Shown: positions 33,483 to 44,747, numbered from the stretch's first letter. The stretch: 64,000 nucleotides of DNA from Erodium maritimum (GCA_963921825.1 OY997592.1:64438336-64502335); one strand, 5' to 3'. Made by a program: numbers and translations. Notes: generated from the sequence alone by a model not told the origin.

Positions 33483-36010
33483 TTAGATTATTTGCATTGT
33501 AGTCCATCTGTAATCAATAGGGAAATTTTCAAAGTCACCCGCGAGATTTATTATGAACCTAATCTCAGTTACTTGAAAGTTTTTGTTCCATTTGATTCTG
33601 GGGCGAAAATATACAATCCTTTTCACTTCAGCGCACAGAGCTTTTATATTCCATAACCTACCACCACCTCGATTCAAAAACTCACTCAACACACCTAGAA
33701 CTTGAGCAGCCTTCCTCCCAGTTAATTCAAAATAACCTTCACAGGTGAATATTCCATCTAGCACCATCTCATGCTTCACAAACTGATCGCGTTAGAATCG
33801 ATCGTAACTAGCCCACTGAGAAGTCCCCCACATTTCAATAAAATTGTTTATCAGTATCGTTGTCACCCCCTTCATTGGGTCTCTCGTAAGCAGGATAAGC
33901 ACACACTATAGTGGGATCTCCTTTTTTACAAGTTAGTGATTCCTTACTGATACCAACAGAAATATACTTACGTGGATTCGCCGGCGATAGCCGTAGAGTA
34001 CGGAGGTTGTGGGCAACCAGGTTAGGGTGTTTCGGATTTGCTGCCTGGCTCACGAGTTTGGTCACTGCCAAAACCAACTCTAACTTTACATTTGATGTGA
34101 GTGCATAACCTCCAGTTCAGCTCTCGGGTCTACAGGAGCTCCTCCTCCCACTCCTCCTCCTCCCGGCACCTCGGAGCTTCCTCCCGGTAGGGCCGACTTA
34201 AGCTTTAAGCGAGTTAAGCAATTGCTTAAGGCCACCGATCAGAAAAGGCCCCGTAAAATAAATAAGAAGCCGTTTAAGACATCATGTGAAAAATACCCCA
34301 TAAAATTAAAGATTTGTTATTATTTGATCAAACTTAATCAAGTGAAAATATTAGACTTCTAATCTTGAAATTAAAATTTAATACTAGTTAGGCCTAATTT
34401 TGATCTCTATTCAAATTTGTTTTTCAGAAAAACATTTTTCATGATGGTTGAACATTCTAACAACTATACGGATGTTTATTTCGCAGTAAAAAAACTATCG
34501 TTAACAAAACAAAACATGCAAGTTCCATTTATTAATGATTAGTGAATTAGAAATAGGGATAAAAACAATGGAACACATCAAAAAAAGATGCGCGGATATT
34601 TATATAGCAATACAGTATAGTACTTGTTTGAGGAATCACAATCAATTTATCAACTTCATTACGAAAATGGTCAAACAAAAATAATATGGAATAGTAAGTT
34701 GTCAAAATTGGAAGAAAAAAAAATCCAATATTGGAAAATAAAGAATACAAAACAAACATATGAGAAATTCATTGAATGTTTGATTTGATATCTCATATCT
34801 CATACTTCTCTTAATATTTTATAAACCAATTTCTCATACATTTAAATAATGAAACTATACATCTAAAGATGAATATTAATGAATATAAATATTGTCTATT
34901 GTTTTATTGAAAAGGAAACAAGACACGCACATAATAACAACATGTGCTAGAATGTCTGGTTTTTGTATGAACATGTTTAGTAAAAAAAGATCATTTATCG
35001 AAGAATAATCCATGGAGTTCATGGACTAAGAATGAGTCTCGGTGTGTTTGACTATATTGAAAATCGGGGTTACTAATATACACAATAAATTGTCTAGAAA
35101 AAAATTTGAAGTAAGGAAAATTTTAGAAGTTGATGATAATTGCTATCCATACACGACGTCACATATAAGCTAGCATAATTTGGTGTAACTGTCTAGAATT
35201 ATCTTGAACCTGACATATTTTAACGTGACATGAATGTATCATGTGTTATAGATAAATGTGAATCCTTAAGCTTTTAGATTTTTGTATAGAATTCTAGACG
35301 ACACATCTTATCTATGGAAGTTGTCTTGTTAGAATTTAATCTTCATCATTCATTTTATAGCTTGAGTGTTATAAGTAGATGTTCAAGCTCATTTGTTGAA
35401 TATCATCTAGTATAATCTTTTTATACGAACATGTTTACTTACTTTTTATTATATTCTTTCATAAAGAAAAAAAAGACATCGATCAATTCTTGCTTTAGGC
35501 CCCAATAATCATTGGGGCGGCCCCGCCTCCCGGCACTTCCCCGGAGCTTCCTCCTGGCACTCCCCTGTAGCTTTTTCCCGGTACCTCGGAGCTTCCTACC
35601 TCTGGCATGTTTTGGCCTCCGCTAGAACCTCTAGGACCACCAGAAGATACTTGCTTCTTCAACAGATAGGAGCTCCTCGCTGCCGCCGCCGCATCCGCCT
35701 CCGCATCAACCGCTTTCCTCTTTCTAGAGCACTTGGGTAGGATCTGGCTCTGTGTCTCTGTAGTTTCACCCTTCTTGGACCAGCTCCGAGTCACCACCGA
35801 GCGGATCTCGCTTTGGGTCTTGCCTGCTTCAGCTTTCTGCTTGCTTCTGGTCACTCGCACCGTGCATGAGAAGGGACTCCGGGTTTGGGTCTTCGTCTCG
35901 TCTTGGGCTTCACCTCCGACCATGGTATTTCAACGTCGAGTAACCCTCGTCGCCGCACTCGGCTCCGACTCAACTTTCCTTTTTTGGGCGCCATTGAACC
36001 CTAGTTCTTC
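33483..36010 (-). pseudogene. Uncharacterised broken gene interrupted by a hAT element
   Basis: On the minus strand a candidate start near 35984 begins MAPKKGKL, but an A-run frameshift hides a nuclear-localisation-like PKKRKV. Downstream (35923-35526) is a Ser/Thr/Lys-rich segment with CSRKRKAVDAEADAAAAAR and Gly-Pro repeats (GSSEVPG). The reading continues in frame across the hAT insertion at 34188-35525 into GGGGVGGGAPVDPRAELEV. Further minus frames at 34077-33835 (AVTKLVSQAANPKHPNLV) and 33779-33483 (KHEMVLDGIFTCEGYFELTG) may be its C-terminal parts, separated by stops. I recognise no family. The parts share orientation and spacing, which suggests one decayed, possibly nuclear, protein gene. 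Confidence 0.35.
34188..35525. mobile_element. hAT-type non-autonomous transposon, 1.3 kb
   Basis: The insert starts TAGGGCCGACTT and ends TTGGGGCGGCCCCG. The outermost bases form a short inverted repeat around GGGCCG, and an exact 8-bp duplication, CCTCCCGG, flanks it (34180-34187 and 35526-35533). An 8-bp duplication with short GGGCCG-containing termini is characteristic of hAT elements. The 1338-bp interior is AT-rich and has no transposase. Because CCTCCCGG-like phrases recur in the host repeat, one chance match cannot be fully excluded. Confidence 0.7.
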
Positions 36011-36589
36011 TTGGTGAACAGAGTGAGCTAGAGAGAGACAGCTAGGGAAGAGAGGAGAGGGTGAGACAAGACGCCTAAAACCCCAATTCTTGGTGAACAG
36101 AGACCTAGTGTGAGAGAGATAATAAGAGAGTAGAGGGTGAGACAAGACGCGTAAAAGGCAAATAGTACTGATGCTTTTCCGTTTTTTTCATTCTTTAATT
36201 ATTTTTTAAAGAAACTTGTTGAACTAAGGACACAGTCTTGTTAGAGCAGGAACAGCGGGTCGGCCTGGATCTACAATGTTAAGAATTTTGTTGGCGGTTC
36301 AGTATTGGCGGAGACGAAACGACGGCGGCTCGTTGGTGGTTCGGTGCTGGCGAAGACTGTCGACGCTGACGCAACCGACATCACCATGCGTCGGCGCCAA
36401 CGGCTACTTCTTTTTTGACCAATAGTTGACTCTTGAAAAAACAATTTTCTATGTTGAAACAAAAAAAATTAAATACTAATTTAATCCAAATTATGTATAA
36501 ATTCAGGTTTTTGCATCCAACAAAAACACACATTTCATTACCATCTCCTCCAAAATTTTAATTCTTAGCATCTCTATTTTTTCACCGAA

Positions 36590-38249
36590 ATGACGAGCAA
36601 TGCCGATCTCCGTGCCAACGAGCTTGCGCTCGAGCGAATGTTGGAAGAAACACTCGAAGATTGCATGTCCAGCGAGGTCGTTCAAGGTTTGTTAGACGAA
36701 GCCATGGTCACAGTACGACCACAGAAGAGAAACTACATCGAACAAGACCGGGAAGTTGCGGACAAACGTTTAATGCGCGACTACTTCAATAGGAACCCCG
36801 TGTATATGGAGGTGCATTTTTTTCGTCGTTTCCGAATGCCAAGGGATGTGTTCATCTGCATTCTCCATGCATTGGAGGATAACGATGAGTACCGCAGGCA
36901 ACGAGTTGACGCTGTGGGTAAGGTATCGTTATCTCCGTATCAAAAATGTATTGCGGCCATTAGGAAGTTGTGTTATGGAATTATGGTCGATGTACTGGAC
37001 GAGTACCTGAAAATAGGCGAAAGCACGACTTTGGAGTGCGTGATAAAATTTTGCAGGGGAGTTGTTACTATCTTCGGCCCGACGTACCCGTTTAGGTCAA
37101 CACTGGCTGATATGAACTACATTTTATCGGTGAATGAAACGTGTGGATTTCCTAGGATGTTTGGCAGTCTTGACTGTATGCATTGGGAGTGGAAGAATTT
37201 ACCGACGGCTTTGAGAGGCTTACATTCAAGGAGGGACCACGAGAACAGAGCAACCATGGTTCATGAGGCGGTTGTCACGCGTGATTTATGGATTGGTACT
37301 CGTTCTTTATCATGACGAGATCCAACAACAACTTAACTGTGCTCAACCATTCCAGATTGTTTACGGACGTCATCAATGGTTGACAAACACCAGTCTAGTA
37401 CACGATAAATGGTCACCAGTACACCTAGGGGTGGGCAAAAAAAAACTGAAACCGCTAAAACCAACCACCACCAACCGCAAACCGCACCGGAAAACTCAAA
37501 ACCGGAAAGTTAATGGTTGGTTGCGGGTTCTTGACAATCGAACCGGAAAGTTAACGGTTGGTTGTCGGTTTTTGAAATGGCAAACCATCGGTTAACCAAC
37601 CAAACCGGTATTGTTGACCATATACATGTGCTTCATAATAACTACTGATCTGATAAAGATGAATGACCCATGAGCACTCTTTTGTGTCACACGGATTGCT
37701 AACATGTAACATGATGACTTATATGTAATTACATGTTGTAAAGTGGTTGGTTGGTTAAAACTATTAACCAACCGGTTAATGAACTGGTTGGTTTCACTGT
37801 AAAAAAAATGTTTATGGGTTGGGGCTAGTTCCAAGATAATTCAAACCGGTAATATCAGGTTGGGTTCGTAAAGGGCTTCATTGGGTGGTTAACCACCTAA
37901 TGCCCACCCCTAAGTACACCCTTCCGTATTATCTTGTTGATGGTATTTACAATTATTGACCAGTTTTTGTGAAAACAATCTCATTAGCTCAGCAACCGAA
38001 ACTGAAGAAATTTGCATAACTCTAAGAACCTTGTTGGAAGGATGTGGAACGAGCATTTGGGGTCCTCCAATCTCGGTTTCACATAATCATTCGCCCGAGT
38101 CGAATGTGGATGCCTTCTTCCCTCGGCTTAGTCAAGAATGCATGTGTTATCATACACAATATGATTTTCGTGGCGGAACGTCATACATATGATGGCTTCA
38201 CTGAACCAATAAATGAGGGTGGGCCAAGCGAACCAACATTCATGCGATA
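36590..38249 (+). pseudogene. PIF/Harbinger (HARBI1/ALP1-like) transposase pseudogene
   Basis: The first 241 codons (36590-37312) are open: a helical N-terminus, then YFNRNPVYMEVHFFRRFRMP, the helix-rich region QKCIAAIRKLCYGI, and the first catalytic Asp in FGSLDCMHWEWKNLP, the DDE_Tnp_4 pattern of plant Harbinger transposases. After TRDLWIG the frame shifts. Remnants continue as VLNHSRLFTDVING, are interrupted by a hAT MITE, and resume with DVERAFGVLQSRF and ACVIIHNMI (about 38040-38170). Stops and frameshifts make it non-functional. Either a dead element or a decayed domesticated copy is possible; I could not define terminal repeats securely. Confidence 0.88.
37426..37912. mobile_element. 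hAT MITE inside the Harbinger pseudogene
   Basis: The 487-bp element begins TAGGGGTGGGCA and ends TGCCCACCCCTA, a perfect 12-bp inverted repeat. The 8-bp direct repeat AGTACACC flanks it (37418-37425 and 37913-37920). The interior is full of AACCGGTT/GGTTGGTT phrases in both orientations. Termini and duplication length are diagnostic of the hAT superfamily. It has no coding capacity. Confidence 0.95.
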
Positions 38250-38969
38250 AACTTCATCCCGTCCAATGTCATAGTTGGAACCACCCAAATGATACAAGAT
38301 GAACGTGCTCATTATGAATTGAAAGAAGACCTCATCGAACACATTTGTAATAGATATGACGACGCTTAATTGTATTTTCATTCTAGTTATTTCGATCTCA
38401 ATGTTGGAATATAAATTATTTTCAGTGAAAATGTCATTGCCATTGGACTTTTATGTAATATAAGTTGTTACAAAAGATACAATATACGACAATATATCAA
38501 ACACATTTGAAAGAAAATATTAATTTATTCTAGTAGCCAGCAATGAACAGTCTGCCATTGGAGGTTACTACTAATAATATTTGTTGATGGAGGAGAAAAG
38601 GTTGAAATAATATATTTTTTAATCGAACAACCAACACGAATAGCCTACCACTGGAGATTCTCTAAATGCATATGGTTACTTGCATGAAGTTTTTCTGACT
38701 AAAATTTTATGTTTTGATTTAATTTTCTTTGAGTGAAAAGGAAAATAATATTATTAAATTTCTGATTCAACCGTGTGTATGAAACAAACACCGTCATATT
38801 AAAACGTCCGATTTTACATTTATCTTGAGTACTTCAGATGTTTTTTAGGTCCAAACCTACCAATCACGTTGTAACTCGAAATCCGCTAGGGTGCCCGTAA
38901 TGCATCTCGATTTCATTGGGAGGACTCTAGGGATACGGATAGGAGCGCGCTACTTGGTCAAGGAGAATC
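38250..38969. other. AT-rich flank of the Harbinger pseudogene
   Basis: Contains GCCTACCACTGGAGATTCTC at about 38644, which weakly mirrors TTAGAGCAGGAACAGCGGG at about 36240 and could be the other end of the parent Harbinger element. No gene is visible. Confidence 0.3.
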
Positions 38970-38980
38970 ATGTAGCATGT

Positions 38981-39304
38981 TCATTCAAGTCTTGCAGATA
39001 GCTACTCAAAGGCTACTTTGGAACAATGCAACTCTGGAAATTTCTCGGGGCATACAACTTGTTATCGTAAATTGCTCTGGTAGTTTGGATGCTTGGTAGG
39101 GCTGCATTTCGAAACCTTAGACTCTTCTTAGGTTTTAATTTTTTCTCGGTTGCATATTCAGTATTTTGTTTTTGGTGGGATTAAGTGTAATATTTGATCC
39201 ACTTGATTGTTGAAGGTTGTTTTTGGGAGGTATATGCCTCCTCTCTCTTGAATCCACCTCAGATTCTAGAGAGTATCAATAAAAATTTGCGTCTTAAAAA
39301 AAAA
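38981..39304 (+). mobile_element. Short 5'-truncated retroposon
   Basis: A 324-bp insert ending TTTGCGTCTTAAAAAAAAA lies between exact 11-bp copies of ATGTAGCATGT (38970-38980 and 39305-39315). The sequence before the tail resembles a plant LINE 3' untranslated region. No open frame is present. Confidence 0.85.
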
Positions 39305-39315
39305 ATGTAGCATGT

Positions 39316-40640
39316 GAAGGAGTGTAATCGATCAAAGTCGATCTGAGCCAGGACGGGATGTTTCTCCTCTCCTCTAAGACGTCAAGCGTCCCGGGGTGCC
39401 TCATTGGACCTAGTGAGGTTGCTTAACATATCTAGCCCGATCTCCAAGGCGGTGGATGAGAAAATTTGACTTCCGATGTGTTAGATGCGCGTCATCCGAT
39501 CTCCAGTGGGCTGTCACGTCGTGCGAGACGAAAGCCCCTGTTGGTAGTTTTCCACATCAAGGAGGAAATGTCCTCCAAACGACCTTTATTCCGCTCTCGA
39601 GATACGGAGATTCAATTACTGAGCTTGAGTTGTTGTGCCTGCAATAAGCATCATCGACGTGGTCTGTTGAGAGACCCAACGTCACATTCCATAACCACCC
39701 GAAGCCCGACCTCAAATAGTTTCCCATCATCATACATGGCGAGGCACATCAAGACATGCACGTGCCTGGCCCTGCAGACCCCAGCCCTGCAAGCGTGACA
39801 GTTTTCTTCATCGGTTGCTCTTTGTTGTCTATACTTGTGGCACTATGGTAGCCTACCAATACCCTGTTGGCACTCAGCTTCAAGACTTAAGCGAGCATGA
39901 ACAATAAACAAAAGGAGATCTGGAGATGGGATAGCCAGTAATACCCATTACTGACAAGAGATTATGGAGGCTCTCTCGGCATCCTAATTACATTTAGCAA
40001 TTGTGGAAACTAGTTATCTTCGCATGGAAGCTCGGACAAAGTCCAGCCTTTGTTGGGTCACGGCTTATATGACTTTGCTTGTAAACAAGCTTACAGAGCA
40101 GAAGTATACAGACAAAATCAGAAAACAATTTCGGTCTGGATTCCTTGGTTCAAGTCATCGTTTGTCCTAGTTCTGGGTCCTTTGTGTTTGATTGAAATGA
40201 TCAAACTTTATGACACATAATTGTGATTCATAAAACTAGAGCCATGTATGGAATTTATAATCACTCCAATAGTAATGGTGAAACATCAATAAAAGTTTCA
40301 GGCTTCGTAATAGATTATTTCATACTTGGGAACTACTTGGAGAAACTTTGTTCTCTAGTGCAGTATTCGCTTTTAGGGTTGTGTGAAAAAGGGTCTATCC
40401 CCAAAGTTGAATCTCAGTTTGCAAGTGTTGCAACAGAGATGAGCTAGGTACAACACTCATATCTGTGTGAGAAGAAGAGAGCAAATGTGTAGAAAAACAT
40501 CATACAGATCGACCCAATAGTTGAAATAAGAATATGCATGCAGACAACAAATCCATAGCTGTCCAAAATGTAATGCAGGGAATCAACATTAACAAAAAAC
40601 AATAAAACATCTGCATACCACTAGTAATATAAAAAGCCAA
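39316..40640. other. Intergenic sequence without recognised genes
   Basis: A moderately GC-rich portion (39340-39800) has overlapping plus frames without a domain or splice context. The rest is unremarkable and includes the presumed 3' flank of the nucleoredoxin-like gene. Confidence 0.45.
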
Positions 40641-40657
40641 GTAGAGCATCGAAATAC

Positions 40658-42528
40658 TTATCCAAATTTACTTTCCCATTCAAGCTCAAAGCGTGAGGCA
40701 ACTTCCTGTTGGATGTAGCTTTGCAGATCTCTTGAAATGAAGGGGAACACAGACTTCCCTTGCCAAGTTCGATCCAAGGAATCTTCCTTGGCAATGAGGT
40801 CGCCTTTGCTGTCAAATGCTGCAGCAGCTGGATAACCCAAATTTGCTTTAAAAACCCTGCCCATGTAATGCAATCCTTGAGGATGAGGATGAGGAATTGG
40901 ATGGGCCAACCACAGCAAGCCTTTCATGAACTCAAGATAGGAGGGCTTCTCGGCTGGTTTGTGGATGGCGCCATAGGGAGATGAAAGAGTATAATGAGTG
41001 GAGACATATACCACCTCAAACTTATCTTCTTCTGGCACATTCTCTTGTTTACAATACACTGCTTTCAGCATGGATACAAATCTACCTTGATGAAAATTAC
41101 CTTCAGTGTGATCAGAAAACAAAACAAGAACATTCTTCCCCAAAAGTAGTTTAGAGGCATCAACATGTTGACCTGACTGTTGACGGAGGCATTCTCCGGG
41201 AGGAAAAAGCGACTGCAATGTCACCTCTCTCTTCTGTACATTATACTCAGTAAGGAACAGAGAAGGTCGTGTAAAAGGGTAGCCCTCAATCCCCCATCGC
41301 CTAAGAATTTCCACACCGCAGAATTCAAAAGGGACAATATCAACATCAGCCTGGCGTGCATCAATAATAACAAGATGGTCTCCGCCCCATGTCCCATAGC
41401 GATCATCAAAAACTTCAGATGGAAAGATGCGTAGTAATTTCCTACAACTTGGGTCCTTGAAGGGCAATGTGAACCAGCCGACACCTTCGGGACTCTGCAC
41501 TAGTTCCGGATTTGCACCAGGATACCTTTCTTGAAAACTATGCCACGGGAGGTTGATTTGCACGATCTTAAAATCAAAAGTACCCGGTTTAGCCTCATCA
41601 TAAACCTTCTTGATCAATTGCATGGAAGGAGGATCTGGTACATTATCACAGAAATACAAGCCTATGACATTTCCTTTGAGAGAGGAGATGGGTACGTGTA
41701 CTACCTTGTTACCGTTGCGGGAGAGCACGTAATCACGACCAGGAGATGCCAACAGTTGATCCCATCTGTTAATAAGCTCCTGCTTAGATAGGCTCTGATG
41801 TTCATTTATTGCAGAATATATCTTCTCGATTGTGAGAGGATGAAGTTCAGCTCCGCCAAAGAGCTTGAAAAGACTAGGGTACCGGAATCGATTGAACACA
41901 ACCGTGCCCTTTGGATCAATGACCACCCAATAGGGCATTTCGCAATTCAACGAGTCATCCAGGCCGAATGTGTTCATGACAGGGCCATCAAAATGTTGGA
42001 TATCGGTGAGAGGGATGGCTGGGAAAGGCAGGGTGTAGAACAAGTGTTGGAAAATATCCTCTCGGGATTTAAAGCGCGTATCTGGAAATTCGTCATCACA
42101 AGGAGCAGCAACAGGCACTAAAACAAACTCCACATCGCCCTTAGGAGAAAGCTCATTGTAGACTTGTATCATATCCAGAGCCTCCCCTGTGCGCGTGAAC
42201 CCCGGCCCTAATGGGAAGATAAACAGGACAATACTCTTGCCCACCAGCTCATCGACCCTCACCTGCAAAATCATGCTTAATCACTGGTAATTAAGAAAGA
42301 ACAATAAACAAAGGGGGTCTTTGTATTTGTATACATACACACCTCGGGGCTGTTGTTCTTGACAAGGTAGTTCCTTTCCGGCGCGAAGAGGAGGTCGGCG
42401 ATATCAACAGTATACCCAATTTCGCGGGCATCGCGTTTAATAATGGACGACGAACCATTCCTAGAGCTAGATCCAGATTTCGTTTTGGGCCGCTTAGGAC
42501 TAGGGCTTTCACTTGCCATCTCTGCCAT
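40658..42528 (-). CDS. Nucleoredoxin-like protein with three degenerate thioredoxin folds
   Basis: Two exons, 42528-42343 and 42262-40658, join at CCCGAG|GTGTGT and TTTTGCAG|GTGAGG and encode 596 residues. A charged N-terminus (SPSPKRPKTK, Ser-rich) precedes three thioredoxin-like domains, about 44-215, 225-410 and 425-585. Nucleoredoxin hallmarks are ERNYLVKNN, the linker LLASPGRDYVLSRNGNKV, GLYF, and GYPFTRP. Plant nucleoredoxins carry WCPPC sites and reduce or protect targets in nucleus and cytosol. Here the corresponding positions read FIFPLGPGF (76-84), LYFCDNVPDPPS (264-275) and LFSDHTEGNF (443-452), with no CxxC. The C-terminal DC1 zinc domain is absent. A redox role is therefore doubtful; a scaffold or structural role is possible. 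Sieve-element-occlusion proteins also contain thioredoxin-like folds, but the linker favours nucleoredoxin. The frame is intact, so the gene is probably expressed. Confidence 0.85.
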
Positions 42529-42576
42529 AGATCGCAACCGCAACTATGTTCTTGGGCGAGCAAGGCGATGCGATGC

Positions 42577-42584
42577 TTTTATAC
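42577..42584 (-). promoter_or_regulatory. Candidate TATA box of the nucleoredoxin-like gene
   Basis: TGTATAAAAGC on the minus strand lies about 50 bp upstream of the first ATG, implying a leader of about 20 nt. No other ATG intervenes, which supports the start at 42528. Confidence 0.55.
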
Positions 42585-42971
42585 AGCCAAGAGACCCTAA
42601 TGGGCTCCCGTATAAGCATTGGAAGGCCCACGGTCCTCAGGCCTTATATCAAGGAAATATGGGGAACTCGGAACTGGTCTTATCACCAGCGGAGATGGTT
42701 TGGAAATAGCTGAGCCGACGTGGTCAACTGATTTGACCGGTTTTCAGACAAGAAAACCGGTTGTACCCGAACCGACAGATATTGTAGCGAGGGATGGGCC
42801 GACTCTCCTCAGTCGTTCGATCACGAGAAGCAATCGCATCCGTTGGTTTCTAATGTCGTTCCGCATTCAATGCTCTGATCTAACCCTGTCTCTCTCAGTC
42901 CTCTTGTCGCCTTCCCCCAAAGCAAAACCCTAGCCGTTCCTTTCTCAGTCTCTCTCGCGTCGAATACCACC

Positions 42972-43163
42972 ATGGCCACAACGTCCCTTTCTCCTCTCAA
43001 TGTTCGAATCGCCGCCGACTGTCAAGCTCACCCCTCTATCACTTCCTTTCCCGTTTCCCATGACATTATCGGGCCCACACCCGAGCTCTCTCTTCCTATC
43101 ATTCCTTCTCTCTCGACACACTGTCCAATGTCCATATATTTGAGATGCCATGACTATCTTTAA
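42972..43163 (+). CDS. Possible first exon of a divergent gene (63 codons)
   Basis: A CT-rich leader with AAAACCCTAGCC and repeated TCTCTC precedes ACCACCATGG, a strong plant start context. The frame begins MATTSLSPLNVRIAADC and ends at a stop after RCHDYL. It diverges from the nucleoredoxin-like gene, 444 bp apart. No domain is recognised. Two exon-like islands downstream (about 43379-43449 and 44952-45019) are bounded by TTGTAG and AAGGT, so a decayed or non-coding spliced gene is possible. Confidence 0.3.
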   Translation: MATTSLSPLNVRIAADCQAHPSITSFPVSHDIIGPTPELSLPIIPSLSTHCPMSIYLRCHDYL

Positions 43164-43462
43164 CTGTTAAAGTCCATTGTTCATTCTTGAGACTAATCTC
43201 AAGTATTTAATGCGGTGGAAGGGCTGGAGGACTTGAGGAGAGCATAAAAAGGGGTGAACCCAACAGGAAAGGAACTAAGGAAGAACATGTGTGACTATGA
43301 ACACCATCTCTCTGAATTTCACAAATTTCTTTTTCCCCTTATCATGAACGCAAATTTTAATTCATTGTGTTGTAGGTTTGATGGTTGAGAAGCTCAAACA
43401 CGCAAAGAAGTCCTAAGGTGGCTGTGAAATTTAAAGGGAAGGTGAAGGTATATATATTACTA

Positions 43463-43700
43463 AGGGTTAATATCATAAAGCACCACACAAGTATACACGA
43501 TTTTCAAATAACACACTAAGGTATGAATTTTTCATGTGGCACACCTATGTACCATCAAATTATCAAAGTTTGTTGATACATATAGGTGTGCCACGTGAAA
43601 AAATCGTTGATACATAGGTGTGCCATATGAAAAAATTATAACTTAGTGTGTTATTTGAAAAAACGTGTATACTTATGTGGTGCTTTAAGATATTAACCCT
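43463..43700. mobile_element. Foldback MITE with arms of about 100 bp
   Basis: It starts AGGGTTAATATCATAAAGC and ends with its near-complement, GCTTTAAGATATTAACCCT. The two halves stay complementary almost to the centre, so the whole element folds on itself. No matching target duplication could be fixed. The long arms suggest a Mutator-like foldback element; superfamily uncertain. Confidence 0.75.
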
Positions 43701-43865
43701 ATTATTAACCCAAACTTGTTAAATATACTTGTCAGTGTTTGATTTTTACATCTTAGACTTAGGGTTTACGAAAATTGTTTGTTGTATGTTAACTTGTTAT
43801 GATTTATGAGTATAACTGTTTTTTGTTTTATCTAACAACAATATATTTGATATATGAACTGTTTT

Positions 43866-44731
43866 TTTTTTGGATAAGCGCTAAAAAATTTATTCGATGG
43901 TCATTCTCCAAGGAGGAGAAGCCAAAAGCAAGCAACCCCGATTACAAAAATCTCCATAAGAGAAACAGGGAACAAACCCTTAACAAAAAAACGATCAGAA
44001 TCAACCAGTCAAAAACAGCTTCCTCTAATCTTCCTCATACCACTCGCTATCTGAGGTCACAACACTAGAAGCCTTATGATTGAGGGATCGGGTCTTGTAC
44101 CTGGTATTCTGAGTACGAGGCACCAAAGTGGACTTAGGTCGTCCCTTACGGGCTTTACCCGCGAGAGCTTCCTCTACCCACCCATCGATCGACTGCAGAG
44201 CTCTTTGGGACATGTTCTAAATGGGTGGAAGCTTAACCCCAAACACCTTATAATCCGAAAGATGTGGGGGGAGCCCGACTCAAGCGTTTCGGTGACTTAA
44301 GGAGGGCTTCCTTCCATGGAACAGACTGATCCCCTGACGAAACACCCTTCTCTACATCCATACTACCTGAACTGGGATCCAGGCTTTTCGGATCTGACCC
44401 AACAGCAAGAGTTACTGAAGTTGGGCCTCCTGAAGGGATCTGGGCTTGGGTTACTTGACCCATTAGCAACTCAAACCCATCTTGACTGTCATTAACCTGC
44501 ACAATAGGCAATGGGTCTGCTGAATCACCAGACCCATGCCCAATTGGATCAAAGGGCCCAACTTGTGTGACAGGATCATTAACTTCCCCAACCTGCGCCA
44601 ATTCCTCCTCAGACACGTGAAGCTGCGTAGACCTAGTATCTGCAGCCTGAATCTCAGCAACCTCTGAAACTCCGGGATCCACAGCAGTCGCATCCTGACT
44701 TGCGCGATTAGGGGCTTGAATCAGTGATTTC
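43866..44731 (-). mobile_element. LINE-derived insertion with ORF1 remnant
   Basis: Flanked by a 16-bp duplication ATATATGAACTGTTTT (43850-43865 and 44732-44747). A T-run then GGATAAGCGC at the left marks the 3' end, so it is on the minus strand. The minus frame 44733-44248 is acidic and low in complexity (GVSEVAEIQAADTRSTQLH), followed by VPWKEALLKSP; a second frame (44213-44025) ends in the acidic SDSEWYEED. This looks like the C-terminus of LINE ORF1 joined directly to a 3' region, that is, pol has been deleted. It is 866 bp and inactive. Confidence 0.75.
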
Positions 44732-44747
44732 ATATATGAACTGTTTT

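Noticed and set aside
36240..38664. Terminal inverted repeats for the Harbinger pseudogene
   Set aside because: TTAGAGCAGGAACAGCGGG and the complement of the right flank match only partly, and the expected direct TTA/TAA duplication is not in order, so I did not define the element's ends.
40760..42121. Plus-strand frames opposite the nucleoredoxin-like gene
   Set aside because: They are shadows of the spliced minus-strand gene, which has homologous domains throughout.
40658..42528. Sieve-element-occlusion protein as the identity of the thioredoxin-fold gene
   Set aside because: The linker LLASPGRDYVLSRNG and the GLYF and GYPFTRP motifs follow the nucleoredoxin pattern; SEO-specific regions were not seen.
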